Of a stretch of 64,000 nucleotides of DNA, positions 11,214 through 24,885 are shown one piece after another; position 1 is the stretch's first letter, and every line of letters begins with the position of its first letter. Source of the DNA: Panulirus ornatus (lineage: Eukaryota; Arthropoda; Malacostraca; Decapoda; Palinuridae). Location of the stretch: the NCBI RefSeq assembly GCF_036320965.1, contig NC_092241.1:23672055-23736054 (forward strand), read 5' to 3'. The position numbers and the translations under genes are program-made. Below the pieces are notes generated by a model that was not told the DNA's origin, ran no database searches, and saw only the letters and a program-made list of their open reading frames with translations.

Positions 11214-14200
11214 TTATGATATGTTAGCCACCAACCACTGTCAGTATGACATACTGGCCACCAACCACTGTCAGTATGACATACTAGCCACCACCCACTG
11301 TCATTATGACATACTGGCCACCACCCACTGTCATCATGGCATACTGGCCACCAACCACTATCAGTATGACATACTAGCCACCACCCACTGTCATTATGAC
11401 ATACTGGCCACCAACCACTGACAGTATGACATACTGGCCACCAACCACTGTCAGTATGACATACTGGCCACCACCCACTGTCATCATGGCATACTGGCCA
11501 CCAACCACTATCAGTATGACATACTAGCCACCACCCACTGTCATTATGACATACTGGCCACCAACCACTGTCAGTATGACATACTGGCCACCAACCACTG
11601 TCAGTATGACATACTGGCCACCAACCAGTGTCAGTATGACATACTGGCCACCACCCACTGTCAGTATGACATACTGCCCACCAACCACTGTCAGTATGAT
11701 ATACTGGGCACCAACCTCTGTCAGTATGACATACTAGCCACCAACCACTGTCAGTATGACATACTGGCCACCACCCTATGTCAGTATGACATACTAGCCA
11801 CCAACCACTGTCAGTATGATATACTGGGCACCAACCACTGTCAGTATGACATACTGGGCACCAACCATTGTCAGTATGATATACTGGCCACCAACCACTG
11901 TCAGTATGACATACTGGCCACCACCCACTGTCAGTATGACATACTAGCCACCAACCACTGTCAGTATGATATACTGGGCACCAACCACTGTCAGTATGAC
12001 ATACTAGCCACCAACCACTGTCAGTATGACATACTGGCCACCACCCTATGTCAGTATGACATACTAGCCACCAACCACTGTCAGTATGATATACTGGGCA
12101 CCAACCACTGTCAGTATGACATACTATCCACCAACCACGGTCAGTATGACATACTGGCCACCACCCACTGTCAGTATGACATACTGTCCAACAACTACTG
12201 TCAGTATGACATACTAGCCACCAACCACTGTCAGTATGACATACTAGCCACCAACCACTGTCAGTATGACATACTGGCCACCAACCGCAGTCAGTATGAC
12301 ATACTGGCCACCACCCACTGTCAGTATGACATGCTGGCCACCAACCGCAGTCAGTATGACATACTAGCCACCACCCACTGTCATTATGACATACTAACCA
12401 CCACCCACTGTCATTATGACATACTGGCCACCAACCACTGTCAGTATGACATACTAGCCACCAACCATTGTCAGTATGACATACTAGCCACCAGCTACTG
12501 TCAGTATGACATACTGTCCAACAACCACTGTCAGTATGACATGCTGGCCACCAACCGCAGTCAGTATGACATACTAGCCACCACCCACTGTCATTATGAC
12601 ATACTGGCCACCAACCACTGTCAGTATGACATACTAATCACCACCCACTATCAGTATGACATACTAGCCACCAACCACTGTCAGTATGACATACTAATCA
12701 GCACCCACTGTCAGTATGACATACTGGCCACCAACCACTGTCAGTATGACATACTAATCACCACCCACTGTCAGTATGACATACTAGCCACCACCCACTG
12801 TCAGTGTGACATACTGGCCACCAACCACTGTCAGTATGACATACTGGCCACCAGCCACTCTCAGTATGACATACTAGCCACCAACCAAGGTCAGTATGAC
12901 ATAATAGCCCCCACCCACTGCCAGTATGACATACTAGCCACCAACCACTGTCAGTATGACATACTAATCACCACCCACTGTCAGTATGACATACTAGCCA
13001 CCAACTACTGTCAGTATGACATGCTGGCCACCACCCACTGTCAGTATGACATACTAATCACCACCCACTGTCAGTATGACATACTAGCCACCAACTACTG
13101 TCAGTATGACATACTGGCCACCAACCACTGTCAGTATGACATACTGGCCACCAACCACAGTCATTATGACATACTGGCCACCAACCACTCTCAGTATGAC
13201 ATACTAGCCACCAACCACAGTCATTATGACACACTGGCCACCAAACACTGTCAGTATGACATACTGGCCAACAATTAATGTCAGTATGACATAACGGCCA
13301 CCAACCACTGTCAGTATGACATACTGGCCACCAACCACTGTCAGTATGACATACTGGCCACCAACCACTGTCAGTATGACATCTGGACACCACCCACTTT
13401 CAGAATGACATACTGGCCACCACCCACTGTCAGAATGACATACTGGCCACCAACCACTGTCAGTATGACATACTGGCCACCAACCACTGTCAGTATGATA
13501 TACTAGCCACCAACCACTGTCAGTATGACATACTGGCCACCACCCACTGTCAGAATGACATACCTGCCACCAACAACTGGCAGTGTGACATACTAGCCAC
13601 CAACCACTGTCAGTATGATATACTAGCCACCAACCACTGTCAGTGTGACATACTAGCCACCAACCACTGTCAGTATGACATACTGGCCACCAACCACTGT
13701 CAGTATGACATAATAGCCACCAAACACTCTCAGTATGACATACTGGCCACCAACCACTGTCAGTATGACATACTGGCCACCACCCACTGTCAGTATGACA
13801 TACTGGCCACCAACCACTGTCAGTATGACATACTGGCCACCACCCACTGTCAGTATGACATACTGGCCACCATCCACTGTCAGTATGACATACTGGCCAC
13901 CAACCACTGTCGCTATGACATATTTGCCACCAACCACTGTCAGTATGACATACTGGCCACCACCCACTGTCAGTATGACATACTGGCCACCATCCACTGT
14001 CAGTATGACATACTGCCCACTAACCTCTGTTATCATGACATACTTGCCACCAACCACTGTCAGTATGACATACTGGCCACCACCCACTGTCAGTATGACA
14101 TACTGGCCACCATCCACTGTCAGTATGACATTCTGCCCACCAACCTCTGTTATTATGACATACTTGCCACCAACCACTGTCAGTATGACACACTGGCCAC

Positions 14201-14426
14201 CAACCACTTTCAGTATGACATACTGCCCACCAACCTCTGTTATTATGACATACTTGCCACCAACCACTGTCAGTATGACATACTGGCCACCAACCACTGT
14301 CAGTATGACATAATGGCCACCAACCATTGTCAGTATGACATACTAGCCACCAACCACTGTCAGTATGACATACTTGCCACCAACCACTGTCAGTATGACA
14401 TACTAGCCACCACCCACTGTCAGTAT
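11214..14426. repeat. 30-bp minisatellite array, about 107 units
   Basis: The unit begins TATGACATACTGGCCACCAA and ends CCACTGTCAG. Variants include GGCCACCAACC/CACCC, CTAGCC/CTGGCC, CTAATCACC, GGGCACC, and CATTATGAC in place of CAGTATGAC. Unit length is remarkably constant: the phase holds exactly from the start to about 13381, where one base is lost, and is then constant again to the end. Open frames on both strands (such as 12331-13278 plus and 13653-14327 minus) follow from the 30-bp period being divisible by three and are not evidence for a protein. Confidence 0.97.
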
Positions 14427-14760
14427 AATTTCTCAAAATATTTCATTTGAACCAGAAGCTTCTTAACGTGGTTTACCTTGAATATGATCAATCAAACTGC
14501 GCTTTCGATACCACCAAGTCCCCTGTGACATTACAGGAACACCAACATGGATCAAAGGAAGTTCAAGATATCAAAATGTCCTACATCCTACATAATAAAG
14601 TTTCCTGATAACCCGTTTCAAAGAATATTATTCTATATCGTAAGACTTAAAGAATTATCATTTCATTAGTTGCTCTCACCATTTATGCTACGGTATTTGT
14701 GCTGCTAACATCATATATCTCCTTATATTGCACCAGCTTCTTAAGGTAGCATCAGATTAG
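14427..14760. other. Unique spacer between the 30-bp and 40-bp arrays
   Basis: About 330 bp of AT-rich sequence without a gene, RNA or element that I can identify. Confidence 0.5.
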
Positions 14761-15320
14761 AACAACGTGTCGTTTGTTTATGACCATGATGGCCTCTAGT
14801 GTTAACGTGTCGTTTGTTTATGACCATGATGGCCTCTGGTGTTAACGTGTCGTTTGTTTATGACCATGATGGCCTCTGGTGTTAACGTGTCGTTTGTTTA
14901 TGACCATGATGGTCTCTGGTGTTAATGTGTCGTTTGTTTCTGACCATGATGGCCTCTGGTGTTAACGTGTCGTTTGTTTATGACCATGATGATCTCTGGT
15001 GTTAATGTGTCGTTTGTTTATGACCATGATGGCCTCTGGTGTTAACGTGTCGTTTGTTTATGACCATGATGATCTCTGGTGTTAACGTGTCGTTTGTTTC
15101 TGACCATGATGGCCTCTGGTGTTAACGTGTCGTTCGTTTCTGACCATGATGGCCTCTGGTGTTAACGTGTCATCTGTTTCTGACCATGATGGTCTCTGGT
15201 GTTAACGTGTCATCTGTTTCTGACCATGATGGTCTCTGGTGTTAACGTGTCATCTGTTTCTGACCATGATGGCCTCTGGTGTTAACGTGTCATCTGTTTC
15301 TGACCATGATGGTCTCTGGT
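14761..15320. repeat. 40-bp minisatellite array, 14 units
   Basis: Exactly 14 units of 40 bp. Each starts GTTAACGTGT (AACAACGTGT in the first) and contains TGACCATGATGGCCTCTGGT. There are no length variants. Units at the left carry CGTTTGTTTA, units in the middle CGTTTGTTTC or CGTTCGTTTC, and the last four CATCTGTTTC, a clear left-to-right gradient of variants. Confidence 0.97.
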
Positions 15321-16600
15321 GTTAAAGGTGTAAATCTTTGCCCTCCTGTGTTGCTGAAATGACCCATTGTCAGAATTTTGAATCATGTAGTAAAGCGCGT
15401 GATGCTTGCCACACACACGCCAGTGTTCTGGGGTATACTTTGGTCTATACTTTAGCAGGTATACCTCGCACAGGCCAGCAGATAGACCTGATATATACCC
15501 CCAGCAGTTGCTACTGTGAAATAAGATAGCCATCAGTGATAAATCTAATGCTGAATACAACTCTACATTGGCTCTGAATATACGGAGTTGTGCCGTCAAT
15601 GTTGTTATTGTAGTGGGTAGTGGAAACTACTGTACGTACATTCATTATGTGTTTTTATTCAGAATCAATTGTTTCAAACATAAACATGAATTTTACATTC
15701 AGGTCTGGGGGTTTGCTTCGTATAAAGTTGATATGTTTCCCATGCATCATTTGGAACCTGTGCTTGTGTTATATTTTAGAGTAATGTTGTTACACTGTAA
15801 CAACAAACTGGGTAACATCATTTTTCTCCTACATTTGTGAAAAAAGTATGATAGATTATTGTGTACAGAGTCCGGTCCACGTACCTTGAACCGGGGACAC
15901 TAAACCTGAAGTTGTAGACCGGAGATGATGGACCCGAGAAGCTGGGCCAGTGACGCTAGGCTGGAGCAGTGGACCAGGAGCACCGGGTCAGGGACGATGA
16001 ACCAGTAAGAAGAGACCAAGATCATTGGACCAGGATGAAAATTATGGGCCAGGGACAAGGTTCAGGTATGTTACACGAGAGACAATAACCCAGAGACAGT
16101 AAAGCTAGAAATGAACGCTACGTTAAGGATAGAGAGCGAGGCGCATTGGTCAACAACACTGCCCCTACAACACTTGGCCAGGGTTGTAGGTTAAGGTATA
16201 ACAAAACCTGAGCAATCAACTTGGCATGATGGACGTAGAGAACAATACCAGCGACACTGGACCGTGGCTGCCGGACCAGGTGTAGACCATACATGACACT
16301 GCAGTGCTGTCCCACCTGCAAAGTTGGGACGTGGTCATTGGACCGGGCACGATGGACCGTCAGTGTATATCAGTGTCAGTCAGGATATAAACATAGTGTT
16401 GGGTATACGGCATAGACATTACTACAGTGTGGAATCATCGCAGGCATGTGTCGTGCAACCACATGTACGTAAGAACAAACAAGTCCACATCCTACCCACA
16501 CACACACACACACACTGTAGACCAGACCAGCGGAACCTCGTAATGCACAAAGTCGTCGGCAGGGAGTCGTTACCAGCGACGTATACTGCTGGTGGCAGGA
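15321..16600. other. Unique region, partly a decayed minisatellite
   Basis: No gene is recognised. At 15485-15505 there is a lone GATATATACCCCCAG, matching part of the downstream 28-bp unit. Between about 15865 and 16360 the words GGACCAGG, GACCAAG, GGGCCAGGGAC and GACGATGAACCAG recur roughly every 18-21 bp with much divergence, which suggests an old degenerate tandem repeat. A short (CA)n tract lies at about 16497-16515. Confidence 0.5.
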
Positions 16601-19600
16601 GGCAGTATATACCCCCAGGATCCGGGTAGGCAGTATATACCCCCAGGATCCGGGTAGGCAGTATATACCCCCAGGATCCGGGTAGGCAGTATATACCCCC
16701 AGGATCCGGGTAGGCAGTATATACCCCCAGGATCCGGGTAGGCAGTATATACCCCAGGATCCGGGTAGGCAGTATATACCCCCAGGATCCGGGTAGGCAG
16801 TATATACCCCCAGGATCCGGGTAGGCAGTATATACCCCGAGGATCCGGGTAGGCAGTATATAAGCCCAGGATCCGGGTAGGCAGTATATAGCCCAGGATC
16901 CGGGTAGGCAGTATATACCCCCAGGATCCGGGTAGGCAGTATATACCCCAGGATCCGGGTAGGCAGTATATACCCCCAGGATCCGGGTAGGCAGTATATA
17001 CCCCAGGATCCGGGTAGGCAGTATATACCCCCAGGATCCGGGTAGGCAGTATATACCCCCAGGATCCGGGTAGGCAGTATATACCCCAGGATCCGGGTAG
17101 GCAGTGTATACCCCCAGGATCCGGGTAGGCAGTATATACCCCCAGGATCCGGGTAGGCAGTATATACCCCCAGGATCCGGGTAGGCAGTATATACCCCCA
17201 GGATCCGGGTAGGCAGTATATACCCCCAGGATCCGGGTAGGCAGTATATACCCCCAGGATCCGGGTAGGCAGTATATACCCCCAGGATCCGGGTAGGCAG
17301 TATATACCCCCAGGATCCGGGTAGGCAGTATATACCCCCAGGATCCGGGTAGGCAGTATATACCCCCAGGATCCGGGTAGGCAGTGTATACCCCCAGGAT
17401 CCGGGTAGGCAGTATATACCCCCAGGATCCGGGTAGGCAGTATATACCCCCAGGATCCGGGTAGGCAGTATATACCCCCAGGATCCGGGTAGGCAGTATA
17501 TACCCCCAGGATCCGGGTAGGCAGTATATACCCCCAGGATCCGGGTAGGCAGTATATACCCCAGGATCCGGGTAGGCAGTATATACCCCAGGATCCGGGT
17601 AGGCAGTATATACCCCCAGGATCCGGGTAGGCAGTATATACCCCCAGGATCCGGGTAGGCAGTATATACCCCCAGGATCCGGGTAGGCAGTATATACCCC
17701 CAGGATCCGGGTAGGCAGTATATACCCCCAGGATCCGGGTAGGCAGTATATACCCCCAGGATCCGGGTAGGCAGTATATAACCCCAGGATCCGGGTAGGC
17801 AGTATATACCCCCAGGATCCGGGTAGGCAGTATATACCCCAGGATCCGGGTAGGCAGTGTATACCCCCAGGATCCGGGTAGGCAGTATATACCCCCAGGA
17901 TCCGGGTAGGCAGTATATACCCTCAGGATCCGGGTAGGCAGTATATACCCCCAGGATCCGGGTAGGCAGTATATACCCCCAGGATCCGGGTAGGCAGTAT
18001 ATAAGCCCAGGATCCGGGTAGGCAGTATATACCCCCAGGATCCGGGAGGAGAGGTACCTCAGGATCCGGCAGCAGTATATACCCCAGGATCCGGGTAGGC
18101 AGTATATACCCCCAGGATCCGGGTAGGCAGTATATACCCCCAGGATCCGGGTAGGCAGTGTATACCCCAGGATCCGGGTAGGCAGTATATACGCTCAGGA
18201 TCCGGGTAGGCAGTATATACCCTCAGGATCCGGGTAGGCAGTGTATACCCCCAGGATCCGGGTAGGCAGTGTATACCCTCAGGATCCGGGTAGGCAGTAT
18301 ATACCCCAGGATCCGGGTAGGCAGTATATAAGCCCAGGATCCGGGTAGGCAGTATATACCCCCAGGATCCGGGTAGGCAGTATATAAGCCCAGGATCCGG
18401 GTAGGCAGTATATACCCCCAGGATCCGGGTAGGCAGTGTATACCCCCAGGATCCGGGTAGGCAGTATATAAGCCCAGGATCCGGGTAGGCAGTATATACC
18501 CCCAGGATCCGGGTAGGCAGTATATACCCCCAGGATCCGGGTAGGCAGTATATACCCCCAGGATCCGGGTAGGCAGTATATACCCCCAGGATCCGGGTAG
18601 GCAGTGTATACCCCCAGGATCCGGGTAGGCAGTATATACCCCCAGGATCCGGGTAGGCAGTATATACCCCCAGGATCCGGGTAGGCAGTATATACCCCCA
18701 GGATCCGGGTAGGCAGTATATAAGCCCAGGATCCGGGTAGGCAGTATATACCCCAGGATCCGGGTAGGCAGTATATACCCCAGGATCCGGGTAGGCAGTG
18801 TATACCCTCAGGATCCGGGTAGGCAGTATATACCCCCAGGATCCGGGTAGGCAGTATATACCCCCAGGATCCGGGTAGGCAGTATATACCCCAGGATCCG
18901 GGTAGGCAGTATATACCCCAGGATCCGGGTAGGCAGTATATACCCCAGGATCCGGGTAGGCAGTATATACCCCCAGGATCCGGGTAGGCAGTATATACCC
19001 CAGGATCCGGGTAGGCAGTATATACCCCCAGGATCCGGGTAGGCAGTATATAAGCCCAGGATCCGGGTAGGCAGTATATACCCCCAGGATCCGGGTAGGC
19101 AGTATATAAGCCCAGGATCCGGGTAGGCAGTATATACCCCCAGGATCCGGGTAGGCAGTATATAAGCCCAGGATCCGGGTAGGCAGTATATACCCCCAGG
19201 ATCCGGGTAGGCAGTATATACCCCCAGGATCCGGGTAGGCAGTATATACCCCAGGATCCGGGTAGGCAGTATATAAGCCCAGGATCCGGGTAGGCAGTAT
19301 ATACCCCCAGGATCCGGGTAGGCAGTGTATACCCCCAGGATCCGGGTAGGCAGTATATAACCCCAGGATCCGGGTAGGCAGTATATACCCCCAGGATCCG
19401 GGTAGGCAGTATATACCCCAGGATCCGGGTAGGCAGTGTATACCCCCAGGATCCGGGTAGGCAGTATATACCCCAGGATCCGGTGAGGCAGTATATACCC
19501 CCAGGATCCGGGTAGGCAGTATATACCCCCAGGATCCGGGTAGGCAGTATATACCCCAGGATCCGGGTAGGCAGTATATACCCCCAGGATCCGGGTAGGC

Positions 19601-22370
19601 AGTATATACCCCCAGGATCCGGGTAGGCAGTATATAAGCCCAGGATCCGGGTAGGCAGTATATACCCCCAGGATCCGGGTAGGCAGTATATACCCCCAGG
19701 ATCCGGGTAGGCAGTGTATACCCCAGGATCCGGGTAGGCAGTATATAAGCCCAGGATCCGGGTAGGCAGTATATACCCCCAGGATCCGGGTAGGCAGTAT
19801 ATACCCCCAGGATCCGGGTAGGCAGTATATACCCCAGGATCCGGGTAGGCAGTATATACCCCCAGGATCCGGGTAGGCAGTATATACCCCAGGATCCGGG
19901 TAGGCAGTATATACCCCCAGGATCCGGGTAGGCAGTATATAAGCCCAGGATCCGGGTAGGCAGTATATACCCCAGGATCCGGGTAGGCAGTATATACCCC
20001 CAGGATCCGGGTAGGCAGTATATACCCCCAGGATCCGGGTAGGCAGTATATACCCCCAGGATTCGGGTAGGTAGTATATACCCCCAGGATCCGGGTAGGC
20101 AGTATATACCCCAGGATCCGGGTAGGCAGTATATACCCCAAGATCCGGGTAGGCGGTGTATACCCCCAGGATCCGGGTAGGCAGTATATACCCCAGGATC
20201 CGGGTAGGCAGTATATACCCCCAGGATCCGGGTAGGCAGCAGTATATAAGCCCAGGATCCGGGTAGGCAGTGTATACCCCCAGGATCCGGGTAGGCAGTA
20301 TATACCCCCAGGATCCGGGTAGGCAGTATATACCCCCAGGATCCGGGTAGGCAGTATATACCCCCAGGATCCGGGTAGGCAGTTTATACCCCCAGGATCC
20401 GGGTAGGCAGTATATAAGCCCAGGATCCGGGTAGGCAGTATATACCCCCAGGATCCGGGTAGGCAGTATATACCCCAGGATCCGGGTAGGCAGTATATAC
20501 CCCCAGGATCCGGGTAGGCAGTATATAGCCCAGGATCCGGGTAGGCAGTATATACCCCAGGATCCGGGTAGGCAGTATATACCCCAGGATCCGGGTAGGC
20601 AGTATATACCCCAGGATCCGGGTAGGCAGTATATACCCCAGGATCCGGGTAGGCAGTATATACCCCAGGATCCGGGTAGGCAGTATATACCCCAGGATCC
20701 GGGTAGGCAGTATATACCCCAGGATCCGGGTAGGCAGTATATACCCCAGGATCCGGGTAGGCAGTATATAACCCCAGGATCCGGGTAGGCAGTATATACC
20801 CCAGGATCCGGGTAGGCAGTATATACCCCAGAATCCGGGTAGGCATTATATAAGCCCATGATCCGGGTAGGCAGTATATACCCCAGGATCCGGGTAGGCA
20901 GTATATACCCCAGGATCCGGGTAGGCAGTATATACCCCCAGGATCCGGGTAGGCAGTATATACCCCCAGGATCCGGGTAGGCAGTATATACCCCCAGGAT
21001 CCGGGTAGGCAGTATATACCCCCAGGATCCGGGTAGGCAGTATATACCCCAGGATCCGGGTAGGCAGTATATACCCCCAGGATCCGGGTAGGCAGTATAT
21101 ACCCCCAGGATCCGGGTAGGCAGTATATACCCCCAGGATCCGGGTAGGCAGTATATACCCCCAGGATCCGGGTAGGCAGTATATACCCCAGGATCCGGGT
21201 AGGCAGTATATACCCCAGGATCCGGGTAGGCAGTATATACCCCCAGGATCCGGGTAGGCAGTATATACCCCCAGGATCCGGGTAGGCAGTATATACCGCC
21301 AGGATCCGGGTAGGCAGTATATACCCCAGGATCCGGGTAGGCAGTATATACCCCCAGGATCCGGGTAGGCAGTATATACCCCCAGGATCCGGGTAGGCAG
21401 TATATACCCCCAGGATCCGGGTAGGCAGTATATACCCCCAGGATCCGGGTAGGCAGTATATACCCCCAGGATCCGGGTAGGCAGTATATACCCCAGGATC
21501 CGGGTAGGCAGTATATACCCCCAGGATCCGGGTAGGCAGTATATACCCCCAGGATCCGGGTAGGCAGTATATACCCCCAGGATCCGGGTAGGCAGTATAT
21601 ACCCCCAGGATCCGGGTAGGCAGTATATACCCCCAGGATCCGGGTAGGCAGTATATACCCCCAGGATCCGGGTAGGCAGTATATAAGCCCAGGATCCGGG
21701 TAGGCAGTATATACCCCCAGGATCCGGGTAGGCAGTATATACCCCCAGGATCCGGTAGGCAGTATATACCCCAGGATCCGGGTAGGCAGTATATACCCCA
21801 GGATCCGGGTAGGCAGTATATACCCCCAGGATCCGGGTAGGCAGTATATACCCCCAGGATCCGGGTAGGCAGTATATACCCCCAGGATCCGGGTAGGCAG
21901 TATATACCCCAGGATCCGGGTAGGCAGTATATACCCCCAGGATCCGGGTAGGCAGTATATACCCCCAGGATCCGGGTAGGCAGTATATAAGCCCAGGATC
22001 CGGGTAGGCAGTATATACCCCCAGGATCCGGGTAGGCAGTATATACCCCCAGGATCCGGGTAGGCAGTGTATACCCCCAGGATCCGGCAAGGCAGTATAT
22101 ACCCCCAGGATCCGGGTAGGCACTGTATACCCCCAGGATCCGGGTAGGCAGTATATACCCCCAGGATCCGGGTAGGCAGTATATAAGCCCAGGATCCGGG
22201 TATTCAGTATATACCCCCAGGATCCGGGTAGGCAGTATATACCCCCAGGATCCGGGTATTCAGTATATAAGCCCAGGATCCGGGTAGGCAGTATATACCC
22301 CAGGATCCGGGTAGGCAGTATATACCCCCAGGATCCGGGTAGGCAGTATATACCCCCAGGATCCGGGTAG
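16601..22370. repeat. 27/28-bp minisatellite array, just over 200 units
   Basis: The unit starts GGCAGTATATACCCCCAGG and ends ATCCGGGTA (28 bp). Common variants have one C fewer in the C-run (27 bp), or AAGCCCAGG or AGCCCAGG in that place. Nearly every unit contains GGATCC (BamHI). There is a rearranged patch around 18043-18075 (GGGAGGAGAGGTACCTC), a 3-bp insertion near 20238, and TATTCAGT variants near 22200-22262. Long minus-strand frames (for example 18279-20846) exist because mixed 27/28-bp units stay stop-free in all three frames of that strand; I do not regard them as coding. Confidence 0.97.
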
Positions 22371-22408
22371 TGCATCATTCTGAGCAGAAGAAACTGTGTG
22401 AAGAAGTA
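22371..22408. other. Spacer of ~38 bp between two large arrays
   Basis: The only non-repetitive sequence between the 5.8-kb array and the 18-kb array; it reads TGCATCATTCTGAGCAGAAG and so on. No feature is recognised in it. Confidence 0.7.
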
Positions 22409-24769
22409 GTGTTGGATTATAAGGTATTGCTGGATCATGAGGTAATATAGGATTATGAGGAATTGCTGGATTATGAGGTATAGTTAGATGATGAGGTATT
22501 GCTGGATTATGAGGTATTGTTGGATTATGAGGTATTGCTAGATTATGAGGTATTGCTGGATTATGAGGTAATGTTGGATTATGAGGTATTGTTCGAGAAT
22601 AAGGTATTGTTGGATTATGAGGTATTGTTGGATTATGAGGTATTGTTCGATTATGAGGTATTGCTGGATTATGAGGTATTGCTGGATTATGATGCATTGT
22701 TCGATCATGAGGTATTGCTGGATTATGAGGGATTGCTGGATTATGATGTATTATTGGATTATGAGGTATTGCTGGATTATGAGGGATTGCTGGATTATGA
22801 TGTATGATTGGATTATGAGGTATTGCTGGATTATGAGGTATTGTTGGATTATGAGGTATTACTGGATTATGAGGTATTGCTGGATTATGAGGTATTGCTG
22901 GATTATGAGGTATTGTTGGATTATGAGGTATTGTTCGAGTATGAGGTATCGTTGGATTATGAGGTATTGTTGGATTATGAGGTATTGTTCGATTATGAGG
23001 CGTTGTTCGATTATGAGGTATTGTTCGATTATGAGGTATTGTTCGATTATGAGGTATTGCTAGATTATGAGGTATTGCTAGATTATGAGGTATTGTTGGA
23101 TTATGATGCATTGTTCGATCATGAGGTATTGCTGGATTATGAGGGATTGCTGGATTATGATGTATTATTGGATTATGAGGTATTGTTGGATTATGAGGTA
23201 TTGTTCGATTATGAGGTATTACTGGATTATGAGGTATTACTGGATTATGAGGTATTACTGGATTATGAGGTATTGTTGGATTATGAGGTATTGTTCGATT
23301 ATGAGGTATTACTGGATTATGAGGTATTACTGGATTATGAGGTATTGTTCGATTATGAGGTATTGCTGGATTATGATGTATTACTGGATTATGAGGTATT
23401 ACTGGATTATGAGGTATTGCTGGATTATGACGTATTACTGGATTATGAGGTATTGTTGGATTATGAGGTATTGTTGGATTATGAGGTATTGCTAGATGAT
23501 GAGGTATTGTTGGATTATGATGCATTGTTCGATCATGAGGTATTGCTGGATTATGAGGGATTGCTGGATTATGATGTATTATTGGATTATGAGGTATTGC
23601 TGGATTATGAGGTATTGTTGGATTATGAGGTATTGTTCGATTATGAGGTATTGTTGGATTATGAAGTACTGCTGGATTATGAGTTATTCCTGGATTATGG
23701 GGTATTGCGGGATTGTGAGGTATTGCTGGATTATGATGTATTGCTCGATCATGAGGTATTGCTGGATAATGAGGTATTGCTGGATTATGAGGTATTGCTG
23801 GATTATGAGGTATTGCTGGACTATAAGGTATTGTTGGATTATGAGGTATTGCTGGATTATAAGGTATTGTTGGATTATGAGGTATTGCTGGACTATAAGG
23901 TATTGTTGGATTATGAGGTATTGCTGGATTATGAGATATTGCTGGATTATGAGGTATTGCTGGACTATAAGGTATTGTTGGATTATGAGGTATTGTTGGA
24001 TTATGAGGTATTACTGGATTATGAGGTATTGCTGGATTATGAGGAATTGCTGGATTATGAGTTATTGCTGGACTATAAGGTACTGTTGGATTATGAGGTA
24101 TTGCTGGATTATGAGGTATTGCTGGATTATGAGTTATTGCTGGATTATGAGTTATTGCTGGACTATAAGGTATTGTTGGATTATGAGGTATTGTTGGATT
24201 ATGAGGTATTGCTAGATTATGAGGTATTGTTGGACTATAAGGTATTGTTGGATTATGAGGTATTGTTGGATTATGAGGTATTGCTGGATTATGAGGTATT
24301 GCTGGATTATGAGTTATTACTGGACTATAAGGTATTGTTGGATTATAAGGTATTGCTGGATTATGAGGTATTGCTGGATTATGAGGTATTGATGGACTAT
24401 AAGGTATTGTTGGATTATGAGGTATTGTTGGATTATGAGGTATTACTGGATTATGAGGTATTGCTGGACTATAAGGTATTGTTGGATTATGAGGTATTGC
24501 TGGATTATGAGGTATTGCTTTATTATGAGGTATTGCTGAATTATGAGATATTACTGGATTATGAGGTATTGCTGGACTATAAGGTATTGTTGGATTATGA
24601 GGTATTGCTGGATTATGAGGTATTGCTGAATTATGAGATACTACTGGATTATGAGTTATTACTGGACTATAAGGTATTGTTGGATTATGAGGTATTGATG
24701 GATTATGAGGTATTGTTCGATCATGAGGTATTGCTGGAGTATGAGGTATTGGTAGATTATGAAGTATTG

Positions 24770-24885
24770 ATGGATTACTAGGTATTGCTGCATTACAAAA
24801 TACTGTTGGATTACGATGTATTTCTGGATGACGAAGTATTGCTGAATTACAAGGTATTGTTGCATTACGAGGTATTGCTAGATTA
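24770..24885. repeat. Diverged patch inside the 18-bp array
   Basis: Units here carry changes seen almost nowhere else in the array: GGATTACTAGG, GCATTACAAAATACTG, GGATTACGATGTATTTC, GGATGACGAAG and GAATTACAAGG. They form the boundary between the length-homogeneous left zone and the length-variable right zone. Confidence 0.85.

Noticed and set aside
11214..14426. Resemblance to a CRISPR array (30-bp regularly spaced repeats)
   Set aside because: There are no unique spacers. Units are directly contiguous and the sequence context is animal retrotransposons, not bacterial.
18279..20846. Very long minus-strand open frames with a YTAYPDPG-type repeat
   Set aside because: They follow from stop-free 27/28-bp units. 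Frame changes between 27- and 28-bp units cause random switching among the three peptide repeats, which a real protein would not tolerate.
16601..22370. Idea that the BamHI-containing array is rDNA spacer or telomeric repeat
   Set aside because: No rRNA gene sequence is adjacent, and the unit does not resemble the TTAGG or TTAGGG telomere repeats.
22808..24781. Open frame of 657 codons repeating LLDYEV
   Set aside because: A direct translation of an 18-bp minisatellite. The frame breaks as soon as unit length varies, and the opposite strand also has long open frames across the array.
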